This document shows, piece after piece, positions 40,330-48,480 of a stretch of DNA of 64,000 bases (positions are counted from its first letter, which is position 1; each line of letters starts with the position of its first letter). Position numbers and translations under genes: made by a program. The stretch is from RDXT01 sp033765305 (GTDB lineage Bacteria > Bacteroidota > Bacteroidia > J057): positions 87,572-151,571 of the forward strand of contig JANRID010000073.1 of assembly GCA_033765305.1 (NCBI GenBank). Direction: 5' to 3'. Under the pieces are notes generated by a model that did not search any database, was not told where the DNA came from, and saw only the letters and a program-made list of their open reading frames with translations.

Positions 40330-42033
40330 TCAGGGCTGCGGCGCGTTGCCCTTCAGCGTGCGGGGCCCGGCAGGAGCGGGTGCTTCGGTCAGGGGGGCTT
40401 CAGGCGGAGCAGGCGCCAGCACCGGCCGCTCGGGCCGCTCGTCCGCCCGCCATTCCATGCCTTCCAGCCGGTTGTCCTTGCCTGCCACTTCGAAATACGG
40501 GAAAAAGGTGCCCTGCGGCTTGGACTTGAAGACGACCTTGCGCGCCTCGTTGTCCCGGAAATAGATCAGCATTTCCTGCGAGCTGGCCTGGTTCATCCCC
40601 TGGTACGATATGCGCGCAGTGTCCTGGTCGTCCCGGATGAAGAAAATGCTCTCGCTGTTGCCTTCCACCTCCAGCCGGTGGATCTTGTTGTCCATAAACT
40701 TGGCTTTCAGCTCCTTGCCTTTGATCTGGTTGAAGCCCGCCTCGCCTTCCTGCGCCACCAGGAAGCCGTTTCCGCCTACATACAGCGAATCGATCTGCTT
40801 GCGGCGCATCCAGATGCTGAGCAGGTCGCCGCTGAGCTGCTGGGTCTCCGACCACAGCACGGGCGTGCCGAAGAGGCAGATGAGCGAGTCGTCGAAGAAA
40901 TAGACCATCGAGTCGGCGATGCCCTGGAAATCGCGCATGAAAAAGCGCACATTCCGGTAGGCCTTGAACACCCGGACCCGGACGGTGTCCTGGAGGGTGT
41001 CCTGGCGCACAACCCACTGCCCGTCAGGGGTTTCTGGCCGGGAGACCGTGTCGGCGCGGATGCGCTGCACGGGCCGTTCGAGGTGGGTGGAGAACAAGGT
41101 GTCTGCGAAGATGAAGAGCGAGTCGCCGTCGAAGCGCTGGATCGCTACAGGATTTTCGGCCAGCAGGCTTTCATCCAGCTCGCGGCTGAAGCGCCCGTAA
41201 TTGCCCCGTACCTCCAGGCTGGAGTCTTTCTGGACCACGACCACGCGCCCGCGCGCGATGCCGGTGCTGGCATTGTCGGTGTAGCGGAGGGTATCGGCGG
41301 TGAGCGTGTAGGACGAGTCGCGTACAGTGGCCCGCTGGAACAGGTTCACGCGCCGGGCCTCGGTGTCGTATTCGCCGCTGCGGGTCACGATTTCGCCGTC
41401 CCGGCTGTTGATGACCGTGTAGGTAACAAACTGGGCTACTTTGGTTTTGACATTATAGCCGAGGGTGTCGGTCTTGAGCGTGTAGTCGGGGTTGACCAGC
41501 TCTACCCGGCGTTTGAAATAGGCTTTCTGTTCGTTGGGATAGTAGTAGCCATACACCGAAGTGAGGGTAGTGGAGTCGTCCACCAGCTTGCCGCCGCCCT
41601 GGTAGTATCCGTAGTCTTCGTTGCGGAAGTAGGTCATGCGCTGGGTGGTGAGGACGACCTCGCCGTCGGTCAGGCGGATATTGTTGAAGACCTCCGCGAT
41701 GCGGGTATTGGCATCGTAGGTCATGCGGGCAGCGGTAAGGGTCACGTTGTCCGGCATGTCGGCGCGCACCCGTCCGAAGGCTTCCACGCGGTTTTCGGCA
41801 TCGTAAAAGAGGGCGCTGTCGCAGTAAAACAAGGTGGAATCCTGTCGCAGGCGCACCTGCCCCACCAGTTTCTGAACGGACAGGCCGCCGCGCTGCTCGA
41901 AGGTCAGGTATGCGGCATTGAGGATTTTGAGCCGCCGGGACTGTGCGGCGCTGTCCTGCAGGGGAAAAGGCTGCTGGGCACGGAGTGCGCCCGCGAGGCT
42001 CAGGATCAGCAGGAGGGTCAGCGGTCTCGGCAT
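40330..42033 (-). CDS. OstA/LptA-like organic solvent tolerance domain protein
   Basis: A 567-residue secreted protein; the ATG at 42033 starts a signal peptide (MPRPLTLLLILSLAGALRAQ). The mature part consists of repeated strand units typical of OstA/LptA (LVGQVRLRQDSTLFYCDSALF, VEAFGRVRADMPDNVTL, the NNIRLTDGEVVLTTQRMTYF unit), followed by later repeats (YVGGNGFLVAQEG, KAKFMDNKIHRLEVEGN). Proteins of this type form beta-jellyroll bridges for lipopolysaccharide transport; the length suggests an LptA-like N-terminal half fused to additional OstA units, as in Bacteroidota. It ends with a proline/alanine-rich tail. Convergent with the ddpX gene. Confidence 0.82.
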   Translation of the reverse strand: MPRPLTLLLILSLAGALRAQQPFPLQDSAAQSRRLKILNAAYLTFEQRGGLSVQKLVGQVRLRQDSTLFYCDSALFYDAENRVEAFGRVRADMPDNVTLTAARMTYDANTRIAEVFNNIRLTDGEVVLTTQRMTYFRNEDYGYYQGGGKLVDDSTTLTSVYGYYYPNEQKAYFKRRVELVNPDYTLKTDTLGYNVKTKVAQFVTYTVINSRDGEIVTRSGEYDTEARRVNLFQRATVRDSSYTLTADTLRYTDNASTGIARGRVVVVQKDSSLEVRGNYGRFSRELDESLLAENPVAIQRFDGDSLFIFADTLFSTHLERPVQRIRADTVSRPETPDGQWVVRQDTLQDTVRVRVFKAYRNVRFFMRDFQGIADSMVYFFDDSLICLFGTPVLWSETQQLSGDLLSIWMRRKQIDSLYVGGNGFLVAQEGEAGFNQIKGKELKAKFMDNKIHRLEVEGNSESIFFIRDDQDTARISYQGMNQASSQEMLIYFRDNEARKVVFKSKPQGTFFPYFEVAGKDNRLEGMEWRADERPERPVLAPAPPEAPLTEAPAPAGPRTLKGNAPQP

Positions 42034-42165
42034 GGCAGCGGAATCGGGACGCAAGTTCGGAAAAATGTCCGGATTGCGCAGGCATAAAGAGGCGGCTCCT
42101 GCGGATGCGGTTGTATGGCTCCGGCGGCAGGGCCGGAAAGGAATGCAGGATTTTTTGGCCCCGGC

Positions 42166-42197
42166 TTGGAATATTTTCAGATTTGCCTGCATATTTG
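42166..42197 (+). promoter_or_regulatory. Candidate promoter of the RRM protein gene
   Basis: TTG at 42166-42168 and CATATTTG at 42190-42197 (seven of eight to TAnnTTTG) are 21 bases apart. It would give a transcript with a 5' leader of about 155 bases. Confidence 0.5.
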
Positions 42198-42201
42198 GCC
42201 C

Positions 42202-42222
42202 CCGAATCCGGATAAGATTCGG
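42202..42222 (+). other. Leader hairpin upstream of the RRM protein gene
   Basis: CCGAATC (42202-42208) pairs perfectly with GATTCGG (42216-42222) across a seven-base loop, near the predicted 5' end of the mRNA. Without a T-run it is more likely a leader structure than a terminator. Confidence 0.5.
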
Positions 42223-42358
42223 AATAAATTGTTTGCCTTCTTCATCTCTTTCTGCGTTACTTTAAAGGCCTCAGTTCCCTGCGTCAAGCTTAGGTGTCTG
42301 ACCGTCAGCATGATTCCTCCTCATGCAGCGTCAGGCGGGACGGCCAAATCTGAAAGCC

Positions 42359-42757
42359 ATGAGACTTCGGGTTTCTTCGATCGATCACACGGTGACTAAA
42401 ACCAGGCTCCAGGAGATATTCGAGGAGTTCGGGGAGATCGCATCCCTGCGCTTCTTCCGGAGTGTGGATGCGGGCAGTCCCGCCCTGGCATTCGTGGAGA
42501 TGAAGCGGGAGCGGGATGCGCACATCGCGCTCAACAAACTCAACGGCCTGCTCGTCGGCGGGGCCAAGCTCCGCGTGGAAATCTCGACGGATACCTTCCG
42601 CTCCAATTCTCCGGTCAAGCCGGTTCCGTACGACCGCGACGAAGAGGAGGAAGAAGAGGAGGAAATGGAGGATGAAGAGCAGGAAGAGGAAAGCGAAGAC
42701 GTGGAGGACAGCTACGAGGACGAGGTGTCGATCGACGACATTGCGGACGAGTACTGA
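42359..42757 (+). CDS. RNA-binding protein with one RRM and an acidic tail
   Basis: A 132-residue protein; the ATG at 42359 starts directly at the RRM (MRLRVSSIDHTVTKTRL), another in-frame ATG lies 36 bases upstream. RNP2 is LRVSSI and RNP1 is the SPALAFVEM strand, within about residues 1-75. The C-terminus is a highly acidic glutamate/aspartate tail of about 40 residues instead of the usual glycine/arginine-rich tail. RRM proteins are common in Bacteroidota (RbpA/RbpB types) and bind GU-rich or single-stranded RNA, where they take the place of Hfq-like factors. The long structured leader suggests self-control, unproven. Confidence 0.86.
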   Translation: MRLRVSSIDHTVTKTRLQEIFEEFGEIASLRFFRSVDAGSPALAFVEMKRERDAHIALNKLNGLLVGGAKLRVEISTDTFRSNSPVKPVPYDRDEEEEEEEEMEDEEQEEESEDVEDSYEDEVSIDDIADEY

Positions 42758-42777
42758 GGTGTGCCGGCTGCGGCGTT

Positions 42778-43323
42778 TCAGGTCGCTACCCGGCTGTCGG
42801 GCAGGTATTCCGGGGCCAGCTCTTCCATCACCAGCCAGGTGATGCCCTCCCGGATGTAGGAATAGGAGTGCCGGTATCCGGCTTTCTCGTAAGCGCGCAC
42901 GGCACGCGGGTTGCGGGAGACCACCTCGATGCGGCAGCGCCGCACGCCCATTTCGCGGAACAGATACTCGGTCAGCAGGCGGATGGCCTCGGTCCCGTAT
43001 CCCAGGCCCTGGTGCAGGGCGCTGGCAATGAGGATATCCAGCTCGGTGGAGCGGTCGCTGTTTTCGATTTCGTTGTAGTTGATCTGGCCGATAGGCTTGC
43101 CAGCCAGCATGATCGCAAAGCAGCGCCCTTTTTCGGGCCGGCTGCCGTCGAAGTAATAGTCCTGCCAGTCGGCTTTGAAGGCAAAATAGCTCGGCGGCTC
43201 GTCGCCGTACAGATCGCCGTACCAGAACGGCGCCGCATCGGACCGGGTTGCCCACCGGAAGAACAGATACCGCTCCCGGATGGTCATGGGCCGAAGGAAA
43301 ATATGTTCGCCGTGCAGGATCAT
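42778..43323 (-). CDS. GNAT-family N-acetyltransferase (RimJ/RimL-like)
   Basis: A 181-residue acetyltransferase starting MILHGEHIFLRPMTIRE. The GNAT core contains AIMLAGKPIGQINYNEIE (strand 4), the acetyl-CoA loop QGLGYGTEAI and EVVSRNPRAVRAYEKAGYRH, the family's motif A and B. It is closest to the RimJ/RimL type that modifies protein N-termini or small amines. It converges on the RRM gene, 20 bases beyond its stop. Substrate not predictable. Confidence 0.88.
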   Translation of the reverse strand: MILHGEHIFLRPMTIRERYLFFRWATRSDAAPFWYGDLYGDEPPSYFAFKADWQDYYFDGSRPEKGRCFAIMLAGKPIGQINYNEIENSDRSTELDILIASALHQGLGYGTEAIRLLTEYLFREMGVRRCRIEVVSRNPRAVRAYEKAGYRHSYSYIREGITWLVMEELAPEYLPDSRVAT

Positions 43324-43580
43324 AGGGCGCAGGGGTCAGTTCCCTGCATGCGGTAAGTTACTATTATTCCTGCATAAATGTTACGGATTCGTATTTTTAA
43401 CATATATGAAATTTTTCATACTCGAAATCCCGCATCCGGCCCGGCGGGAGCATCCCGGCAGACCGGGCCGCATGCTCCCGGCCCATGCTGCTCCGGGCAG
43501 CAGGCAGGCTGATTATCACGTATATGCATAAAAGCTGCCGCCGGTGTGCGCAGGCTTCGGAGCAGGAGCCGCAGCGGCCA
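43324..43580. other. AT-rich, structured gap between GNAT and MANxSPQ-repeat genes
   Basis: This stretch contains no gene. It has a 7-bp perfect palindrome TATGAAA-tt-TTTCATA at 43405-43420, in an AT-rich block, and a nested hairpin at 43445-43480: CGGGAGCAT pairs with ATGCTCCCG, with CCCGG/CCGGG inside. Either could end the leftward transcript of the upstream gene or serve as an operator for the GNAT gene. Confidence 0.5.
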
Positions 43581-44819
43581 CTACTCGTCGTTGTTGCTGT
43601 TCTGGGCGCTGCCCGTACCAGGCGGCGGCTGGGTGCCGGGCTGGGATCTGGGGGGCGGTATGGGCGGCAGGGCCTTCGCAGGCGGCTTCCGGGCTGCTGC
43701 TACGGGCTGGTCTTTCAGCTCATACTGAATCCGGAGGGAGTTTCTGCCGTAGATCACCCGGCTGATCCTGGTAACCCCCATCGACACCCCATGCGTAAGC
43801 AGCAGAATAGGGGCAGAGCGGCCATTTTCGGAGCCCAGCAGGGCCCAGAAGTCCGGATGGCCTTCTGTGATTTCGGCAGTTTCCGCATATGACGGGAATG
43901 CCCCGTTCTCGCTCCAGAAAATCGTATCCTTGGTAGGCTGGTTGATGATGGTTTCCCGTTCGATTTCAATCAGATTGCCTTTCTTCGCCGCCTTGGGCAG
44001 GCCGGCTGCTGCGAGCGCCTGCTTATACTGGTGCCAGATCATTTCGGCATTCGAGGCGGTATTTGCTTTGATCGGTTCGCCGTCCGCATTGGTTTCCTGC
44101 TCGCTGTCGCTGTCCCTGAAGTTCCATGCAGCGACAAATTTTTTCTTTCTCGGATAAAATTTATTCCGGTAATCCGCCTTGCGGTCGTCTGCAGGATCGA
44201 CCTTCGGGTCCGGATTCGGGGTATGGCGGAGCCTGCCGGTGGCCAGCGAGACATTCGCATCCGGGTCCGGCGTATTGAGGCCGTGTGTGGCTGTTTTAGT
44301 TGTATAGCCTTTCTGCCGGATCGTCTCGTTGGTTCCCTTTTTATCTTTTCTCTCGGTTTCGGCCTGCTGTTTCCAGGCTTCATACTGCGGCTGAATGCCC
44401 TGGCCGAATGCGAGGCTTGCGTCGTAGTTGCCTTGGGACTTCGCGAAATCCTGCGCATTCCCCAGTCCGCAAGCAAGATACTCGGCTTCCGTGGCGCCCT
44501 GGCGCTTCATCTGCACCGGCATCTGCGCCAGGGCATGGACCGCAGCGCTGCGGCCCGCCTGCGGGCTCCGGTTGGCCATCTCCTGGTAGGATTTGAGCTG
44601 AAGCACCTGCGGGCTCTGGTTGGCCATGGCCTGATAGGGCTGCGCCTGCGGCGTGCGGAAGGTCTGCATGGGCCCGGCTGCCGGCGGCGGTGCTGCCAGC
44701 GGCACCGAGGGGCTGCCCTGCTGCCCGGAGCGCAGCAGCTGCTGCACCGGCAGCTCGGCATGGCCGGATGCGGCAGCCTGCGGCGATGACTTGGCTTCCT
44801 GGGCTTTGGGGGCATGCAT
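43581..44819 (-). CDS. Putative secreted or contractile-injection-associated protein with MANxSPQ repeats
   Basis: A 412-residue protein without a signal peptide, starting at the ATG at 44819. The N-terminus (about 1-95) is rich in alanine, proline and glutamine and carries three related segments: QAMANQSPQVL, QEMANRSPQ and then VHALAQMPVQM. Repeats of this kind are known to me from N-termini of Bacteroidota proteins near DUF4157/eCIS or polymorphic toxin genes. The central and C-terminal part (about 100-390) has no recognised catalytic motif; it contains a GLNTPDPDANVSL loop, an EMIWHQYKQALAAAGLP helix and a FWALLGSENGRSAPILLLTHG segment. The last 30 residues are proline-rich and disordered. 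It is divergent from the lamin-tail protein gene. Function unknown. Confidence 0.55.
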   Translation of the reverse strand: MHAPKAQEAKSSPQAAASGHAELPVQQLLRSGQQGSPSVPLAAPPPAAGPMQTFRTPQAQPYQAMANQSPQVLQLKSYQEMANRSPQAGRSAAVHALAQMPVQMKRQGATEAEYLACGLGNAQDFAKSQGNYDASLAFGQGIQPQYEAWKQQAETERKDKKGTNETIRQKGYTTKTATHGLNTPDPDANVSLATGRLRHTPNPDPKVDPADDRKADYRNKFYPRKKKFVAAWNFRDSDSEQETNADGEPIKANTASNAEMIWHQYKQALAAAGLPKAAKKGNLIEIERETIINQPTKDTIFWSENGAFPSYAETAEITEGHPDFWALLGSENGRSAPILLLTHGVSMGVTRISRVIYGRNSLRIQYELKDQPVAAARKPPAKALPPIPPPRSQPGTQPPPGTGSAQNSNNDE

Positions 44820-45021
44820 ACAGGCCGGGGGTGAAGCATGGCGCACACGCCTGTGTGCAGAAGGGCAACATAGCGATTTCCGGCTGCAATCCCAACCGGC
44901 AGGCGTATTTTCCGGTTGTTTGCAGCATATTTTTCCTGCTGTCCCGCCCCCCGTGCCGAGCTTCGAATACTTGCTACTCTCCCTGTCCCTCCGTAATTTT
45001 CCCCCGCCAACCCGATCACCC

Positions 45022-48000
45022 ATGCGCCTGCCCATCTCCCTCCTGCTCTGGCTCCTCGTGGCTGCCCAGGCCCTGCACAGCCAGGTTGCCGACGACTTCT
45101 CCGACGGAAACCTCAGTGCCAATCCCGCCTGGAGCGGCGAAACGTCGCTGTTCGCCATCGTCAATGGCGAACTCCAGACCGCCGGCAACCCCGCCAGCGA
45201 CACCCTTTACCTCTCCACCCCCTTCGAGCCGGGCGCTGCCGCCGAGTGGCGCCTCTACGCCCGCTACGCCGAAGCGCCCAGCACCTCCAACTTCATCCGC
45301 TTCTACCTGGCCTCCGATCAGGCTGATCTGGAAGGCCCCCTCAACGGCTACTTTGTGCAGGCCGGCGAAACCGGCTCCGCCGACAGCTACGACTTGTTCC
45401 GCCAGAACGGAACCACGGTCACCAAGCTCATCGACGGCATCGCAGGCCGCGCCGGCTCCGCCATCGACGCGGTCATCCGCGTGCAGCGCGATGCCGCAGG
45501 CCTCTGGACCCTCTCCACCAGCCAGGGCCGCAGCGGCCCCTTTACCGTCGAAGGCTCCGTTACTGACAATACCTTCCCCGGCGGCCAGCACCTCGGCATC
45601 TGGGTCCGCCATTCCGCCACGCGCAATACCGCCTACCGCTTCGACGACCTCTACGCCGGCACTCCCATCGTGGATACCCAGCCGCCCCAGCCGCTGCAGG
45701 CGATTGCCGAAACCAGCCAGCAGATCCGCGTCCGCTTTTCGGAAGCGCTCGATCCGGTATCGGCGGAGAACGAGCTGAATTACCTCATCAGCGACAACAT
45801 CCTCAATCCCAATACTGCCGCGCTCGATCCGCTCGATCCCAAAGAAGTGGTGCTGACCATCGCCGCCGTGCTGGCGAACAATACGCCCTACTTTCTGACC
45901 GTCAGCGGGGTGGCGGATGCGGCCGGCAATGCGATGCCTGCACCGGTGCAGCTGCCCTTCTCATACGTGGTGCCCGATGAAGCAGCGGCAGGCGATGTGA
46001 TCTTCAATGAGCTGATGGCCGATCCTACGCCGACGGTCGGCCTGCCCGATGCCGAATATGCAGAGCTGTTCAACACCAGCCAGAAAACCCTCAGCCTCGG
46101 CGGCTGGAAGCTGAGCAACGGCAGCACGGTGGCAGCCCTGCCTGCCTACACGCTGGCGCCCGGCGCCTATGTCCTGCTGGTCCGCAGCGCCGATACCGCC
46201 CTCTTTCAGCTGCCCAACGAGCTGCCCCTGGCCGTCTGGCCTGCCCTTACCAACAGCGGCGACAACCTCGGCCTGCGCTCTGCTGCCGGGGTGCTGATCG
46301 ATACGGTCGATTATGCCCTGTCCTGGTACCGCGACCCGGCCAAGGACGACGGCGGCTACTCGCTGGAGCGCATCGACCCCCATCCGACGGCCTGCGCTCC
46401 CCGCACCAACTGGACCGCTTCGGAGGCTGCCGCAGGCGGCACCCCCGGCGCGCAGAACAGCGTGTTCTCCGCCGATCCGGAGACGGAAGCCCCGAAGGTG
46501 CTGAGTGCCAGGGTGCTGAACCCTTCCCAGATCGAGGTCTGCTTCAATGAGAGCATGGACCTGGCCTCGGCCTCCGATCCGTCGCGCTATGTCCTGCCTG
46601 CCTTCGGGCCGGCAGCCTCGGTGCAGCCTGCAGACGCCGATCTGCGCTGCTTCCTGATCGGGCTGGACGGCGCCCTGAGCGTGGGCCTGCTCTACGAACT
46701 GCAGATTTCCGGCGTCTCCGACTGTTCGGGCAATCTGCTGGCCGCCCCGGCATCGGTCCAGGTCGGGCTGGCGACGCCGCCGGCGCCTTTCGAAGTGGTG
46801 ATCCATGAGCTGCTGCCCGACTTCGAGCCCTCGCGCGGCCTGCCGGAGGCGGAATTTGTGGAACTGATCAATACCACCGCCCGCCTGCTCGACCTCAGCG
46901 GCTGCCGCCTGAGCGACCCCAGCTCGGAAGGCGTGCTGGGCACGGCCCAACTGCTGCCCGGCGAGGCGGCCATCCTCTGCGCACCGGCCGCTGCGGCGGA
47001 GTTTGCCGGCTTTGGCAAGGTATTGCCCATCAGCAGCCTGCCCTCGCTCAACAACAGCGGCGACAGCCTGCGCCTCCTCGCGCCGGACGGCACGCTGCTC
47101 GACTACGTGTTTTACAGCAGCAGCTGGTACGGCGATGCGGCGAAAGCCGACGGCGGATACAGCCTGGAGCGCATCGATGCCTCCTTTGCCGACTGCAACA
47201 ACCCCGGCAACTGGCGGGCGTCCCAGGCCGCCCAGGGCGGCACGCCCGGCGAAGCCAACAGCGTCGCCGGCACGTTCACCGATGCACAGGCCCCGCGGAT
47301 CGAATCGCTGGCCGTGCCGGATGCGGCAACCGTGGAGATCCGCTTCACGGAGCCGATGGATCTGGCGCTGCTGACGGACCCTGCACGTTATATCGTGACG
47401 CCCGTGCTGGGCAATCCGCTGGAAGCGGTGCCGGCAGATGCCTCCGGCTCCTCTGTCCGGCTGACCTTCATCCCGATGGATGCCAACCAGCTGTACCAGC
47501 TAAGCTTCGACGGCCTGACCGACTGCAGCGGCAATTTGCTGACCGGAATCGTCAATTTCGGCCTGCCGCAGCCCGCGGAGCCGGGAGATGTGCTGATCAA
47601 CGAGATGCTGTTCAACCCCTACACCGGCGGCAGCGACTTTGTGGAAATTGTCAACGCATCGGCTAAAGTGTTGGATCTGAATGGTATGCGGATCGGGGAG
47701 GTGGTGCCGAATACCGACTCGGTGTTCAACACCGATCTGCTGAGCGCCGGCAGCCGGCTGTTTCTGCCCAATGAAATCCTCTGTCTGACTGCGGACGCAG
47801 CAATTCAGATTCAGACCTACCTGCCGCCTGCCGATGCAGGCTTCCTGCAGCTGAGCGGCTTTCCTTCCTACGACGACGACGAAGGCGAGTGCGCAATTAC
47901 CGATGCGCAGGGCGTCATCCTGGACCAGTTTGCCTACCGCGACGACTTCCATTATCCCACCCTCCGCGACGACGAGGGCGTATCGCTGGAGCGGATCTCC

Positions 48001-48432
48001 CGCCAGGTGCCCACGCAGCAGGCAGACAATTGGCATTCAGCTGCTTCCACCGTACGCTACGCTACGCCTGGCTATGCCAACTCGCAGGCTTTCGAGCCGG
48101 ACGGGGCGGGGAGCGAGGTCCTGCTGGAGCCGCAGACCATCTCGCCCGACGGCGACGGCGATGCCGACGTGCTGGCCATCCGCTATGCCTTTGATTTCCA
48201 AGGCGCCAATGCCCGCGTGACCATCTACGACGCGAGGGGCCGGCTGGTGAAAACGCTGGTGCAGAATACCCTGCTGAGCACCCAGCCGGGCGTATTTTTC
48301 TGGGACGGCTCGGACGATGCGCGCAGCAAAGCCGACGTGGGCATGTATGTGGTGCTGTTTGAGGTGACGCGGGCCGATACGGGCGAGCGCCGGTCCTACC
48401 GGCGGGTAGCGGTGGTGGCTGCGCGGCTCTGA
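45022..48432 (+). CDS. Secreted protein with three Ig-like/lamin-tail modules
   Basis: A 1136-residue protein; the ATG at 45022 opens a signal peptide (about 1-20). Residues about 22-215 form a jelly-roll-like region beginning DDFSDGNLSANPAW. Three modules follow, each an SbsA-type Ig-like domain (IRVRFSEALDP, IEVCFNESMDL, VEIRFTEPMDL) plus a lamin-tail domain (GDVIFNELMADPTP, FEVVIHELLPDFEP, GDVLINEMLFNPYT) with the FVEL/FVEI-N turn. The C-terminal about 90 residues resemble FlgD-like Ig domains seen at the ends of large exported Bacteroidota proteins (VTIYDARGRLVKTL). A surface or secreted adhesin-like or nuclease-associated role is possible; none is shown. It is followed by pbpC after 48 bases. 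Confidence 0.85.
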   Translation: MRLPISLLLWLLVAAQALHSQVADDFSDGNLSANPAWSGETSLFAIVNGELQTAGNPASDTLYLSTPFEPGAAAEWRLYARYAEAPSTSNFIRFYLASDQADLEGPLNGYFVQAGETGSADSYDLFRQNGTTVTKLIDGIAGRAGSAIDAVIRVQRDAAGLWTLSTSQGRSGPFTVEGSVTDNTFPGGQHLGIWVRHSATRNTAYRFDDLYAGTPIVDTQPPQPLQAIAETSQQIRVRFSEALDPVSAENELNYLISDNILNPNTAALDPLDPKEVVLTIAAVLANNTPYFLTVSGVADAAGNAMPAPVQLPFSYVVPDEAAAGDVIFNELMADPTPTVGLPDAEYAELFNTSQKTLSLGGWKLSNGSTVAALPAYTLAPGAYVLLVRSADTALFQLPNELPLAVWPALTNSGDNLGLRSAAGVLIDTVDYALSWYRDPAKDDGGYSLERIDPHPTACAPRTNWTASEAAAGGTPGAQNSVFSADPETEAPKVLSARVLNPSQIEVCFNESMDLASASDPSRYVLPAFGPAASVQPADADLRCFLIGLDGALSVGLLYELQISGVSDCSGNLLAAPASVQVGLATPPAPFEVVIHELLPDFEPSRGLPEAEFVELINTTARLLDLSGCRLSDPSSEGVLGTAQLLPGEAAILCAPAAAAEFAGFGKVLPISSLPSLNNSGDSLRLLAPDGTLLDYVFYSSSWYGDAAKADGGYSLERIDASFADCNNPGNWRASQAAQGGTPGEANSVAGTFTDAQAPRIESLAVPDAATVEIRFTEPMDLALLTDPARYIVTPVLGNPLEAVPADASGSSVRLTFIPMDANQLYQLSFDGLTDCSGNLLTGIVNFGLPQPAEPGDVLINEMLFNPYTGGSDFVEIVNASAKVLDLNGMRIGEVVPNTDSVFNTDLLSAGSRLFLPNEILCLTADAAIQIQTYLPPADAGFLQLSGFPSYDDDEGECAITDAQGVILDQFAYRDDFHYPTLRDDEGVSLERISRQVPTQQADNWHSAASTVRYATPGYANSQAFEPDGAGSEVLLEPQTISPDGDGDADVLAIRYAFDFQGANARVTIYDARGRLVKTLVQNTLLSTQPGVFFWDGSDDARSKADVGMYVVLFEVTRADTGERRSYRRVAVVAARL

Positions 48433-48435
48433 TGC

Positions 48436-48467
48436 TTGGATGACGGGCGAAGGAAAGCGTATCTTGC
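48436..48467 (+). promoter_or_regulatory. Candidate promoter of pbpC
   Basis: TTG at 48436-48438 and TATCTTGC at 48460-48467 are 21 bases apart; the second differs from TAnnTTTG at the last two positions. It lies directly after the lamin-tail gene stop and 13 bases before the chosen pbpC ATG. Confidence 0.42.
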
Positions 48468-48480
48468 GGAAAAACGGGAT

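Larger units (their letters stand above)
42034..42358. other. Divergent control region between the OstA-like and RRM genes
   Basis: This 325-base gap holds no convincing gene. It contains the start region of the leftward OstA-like gene, a rightward promoter candidate at 42166-42197, and a leader of about 150 bases with a hairpin at 42202-42222 before the RNA-binding protein gene. The second half is more AT-rich than the average of the window. Confidence 0.6.
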
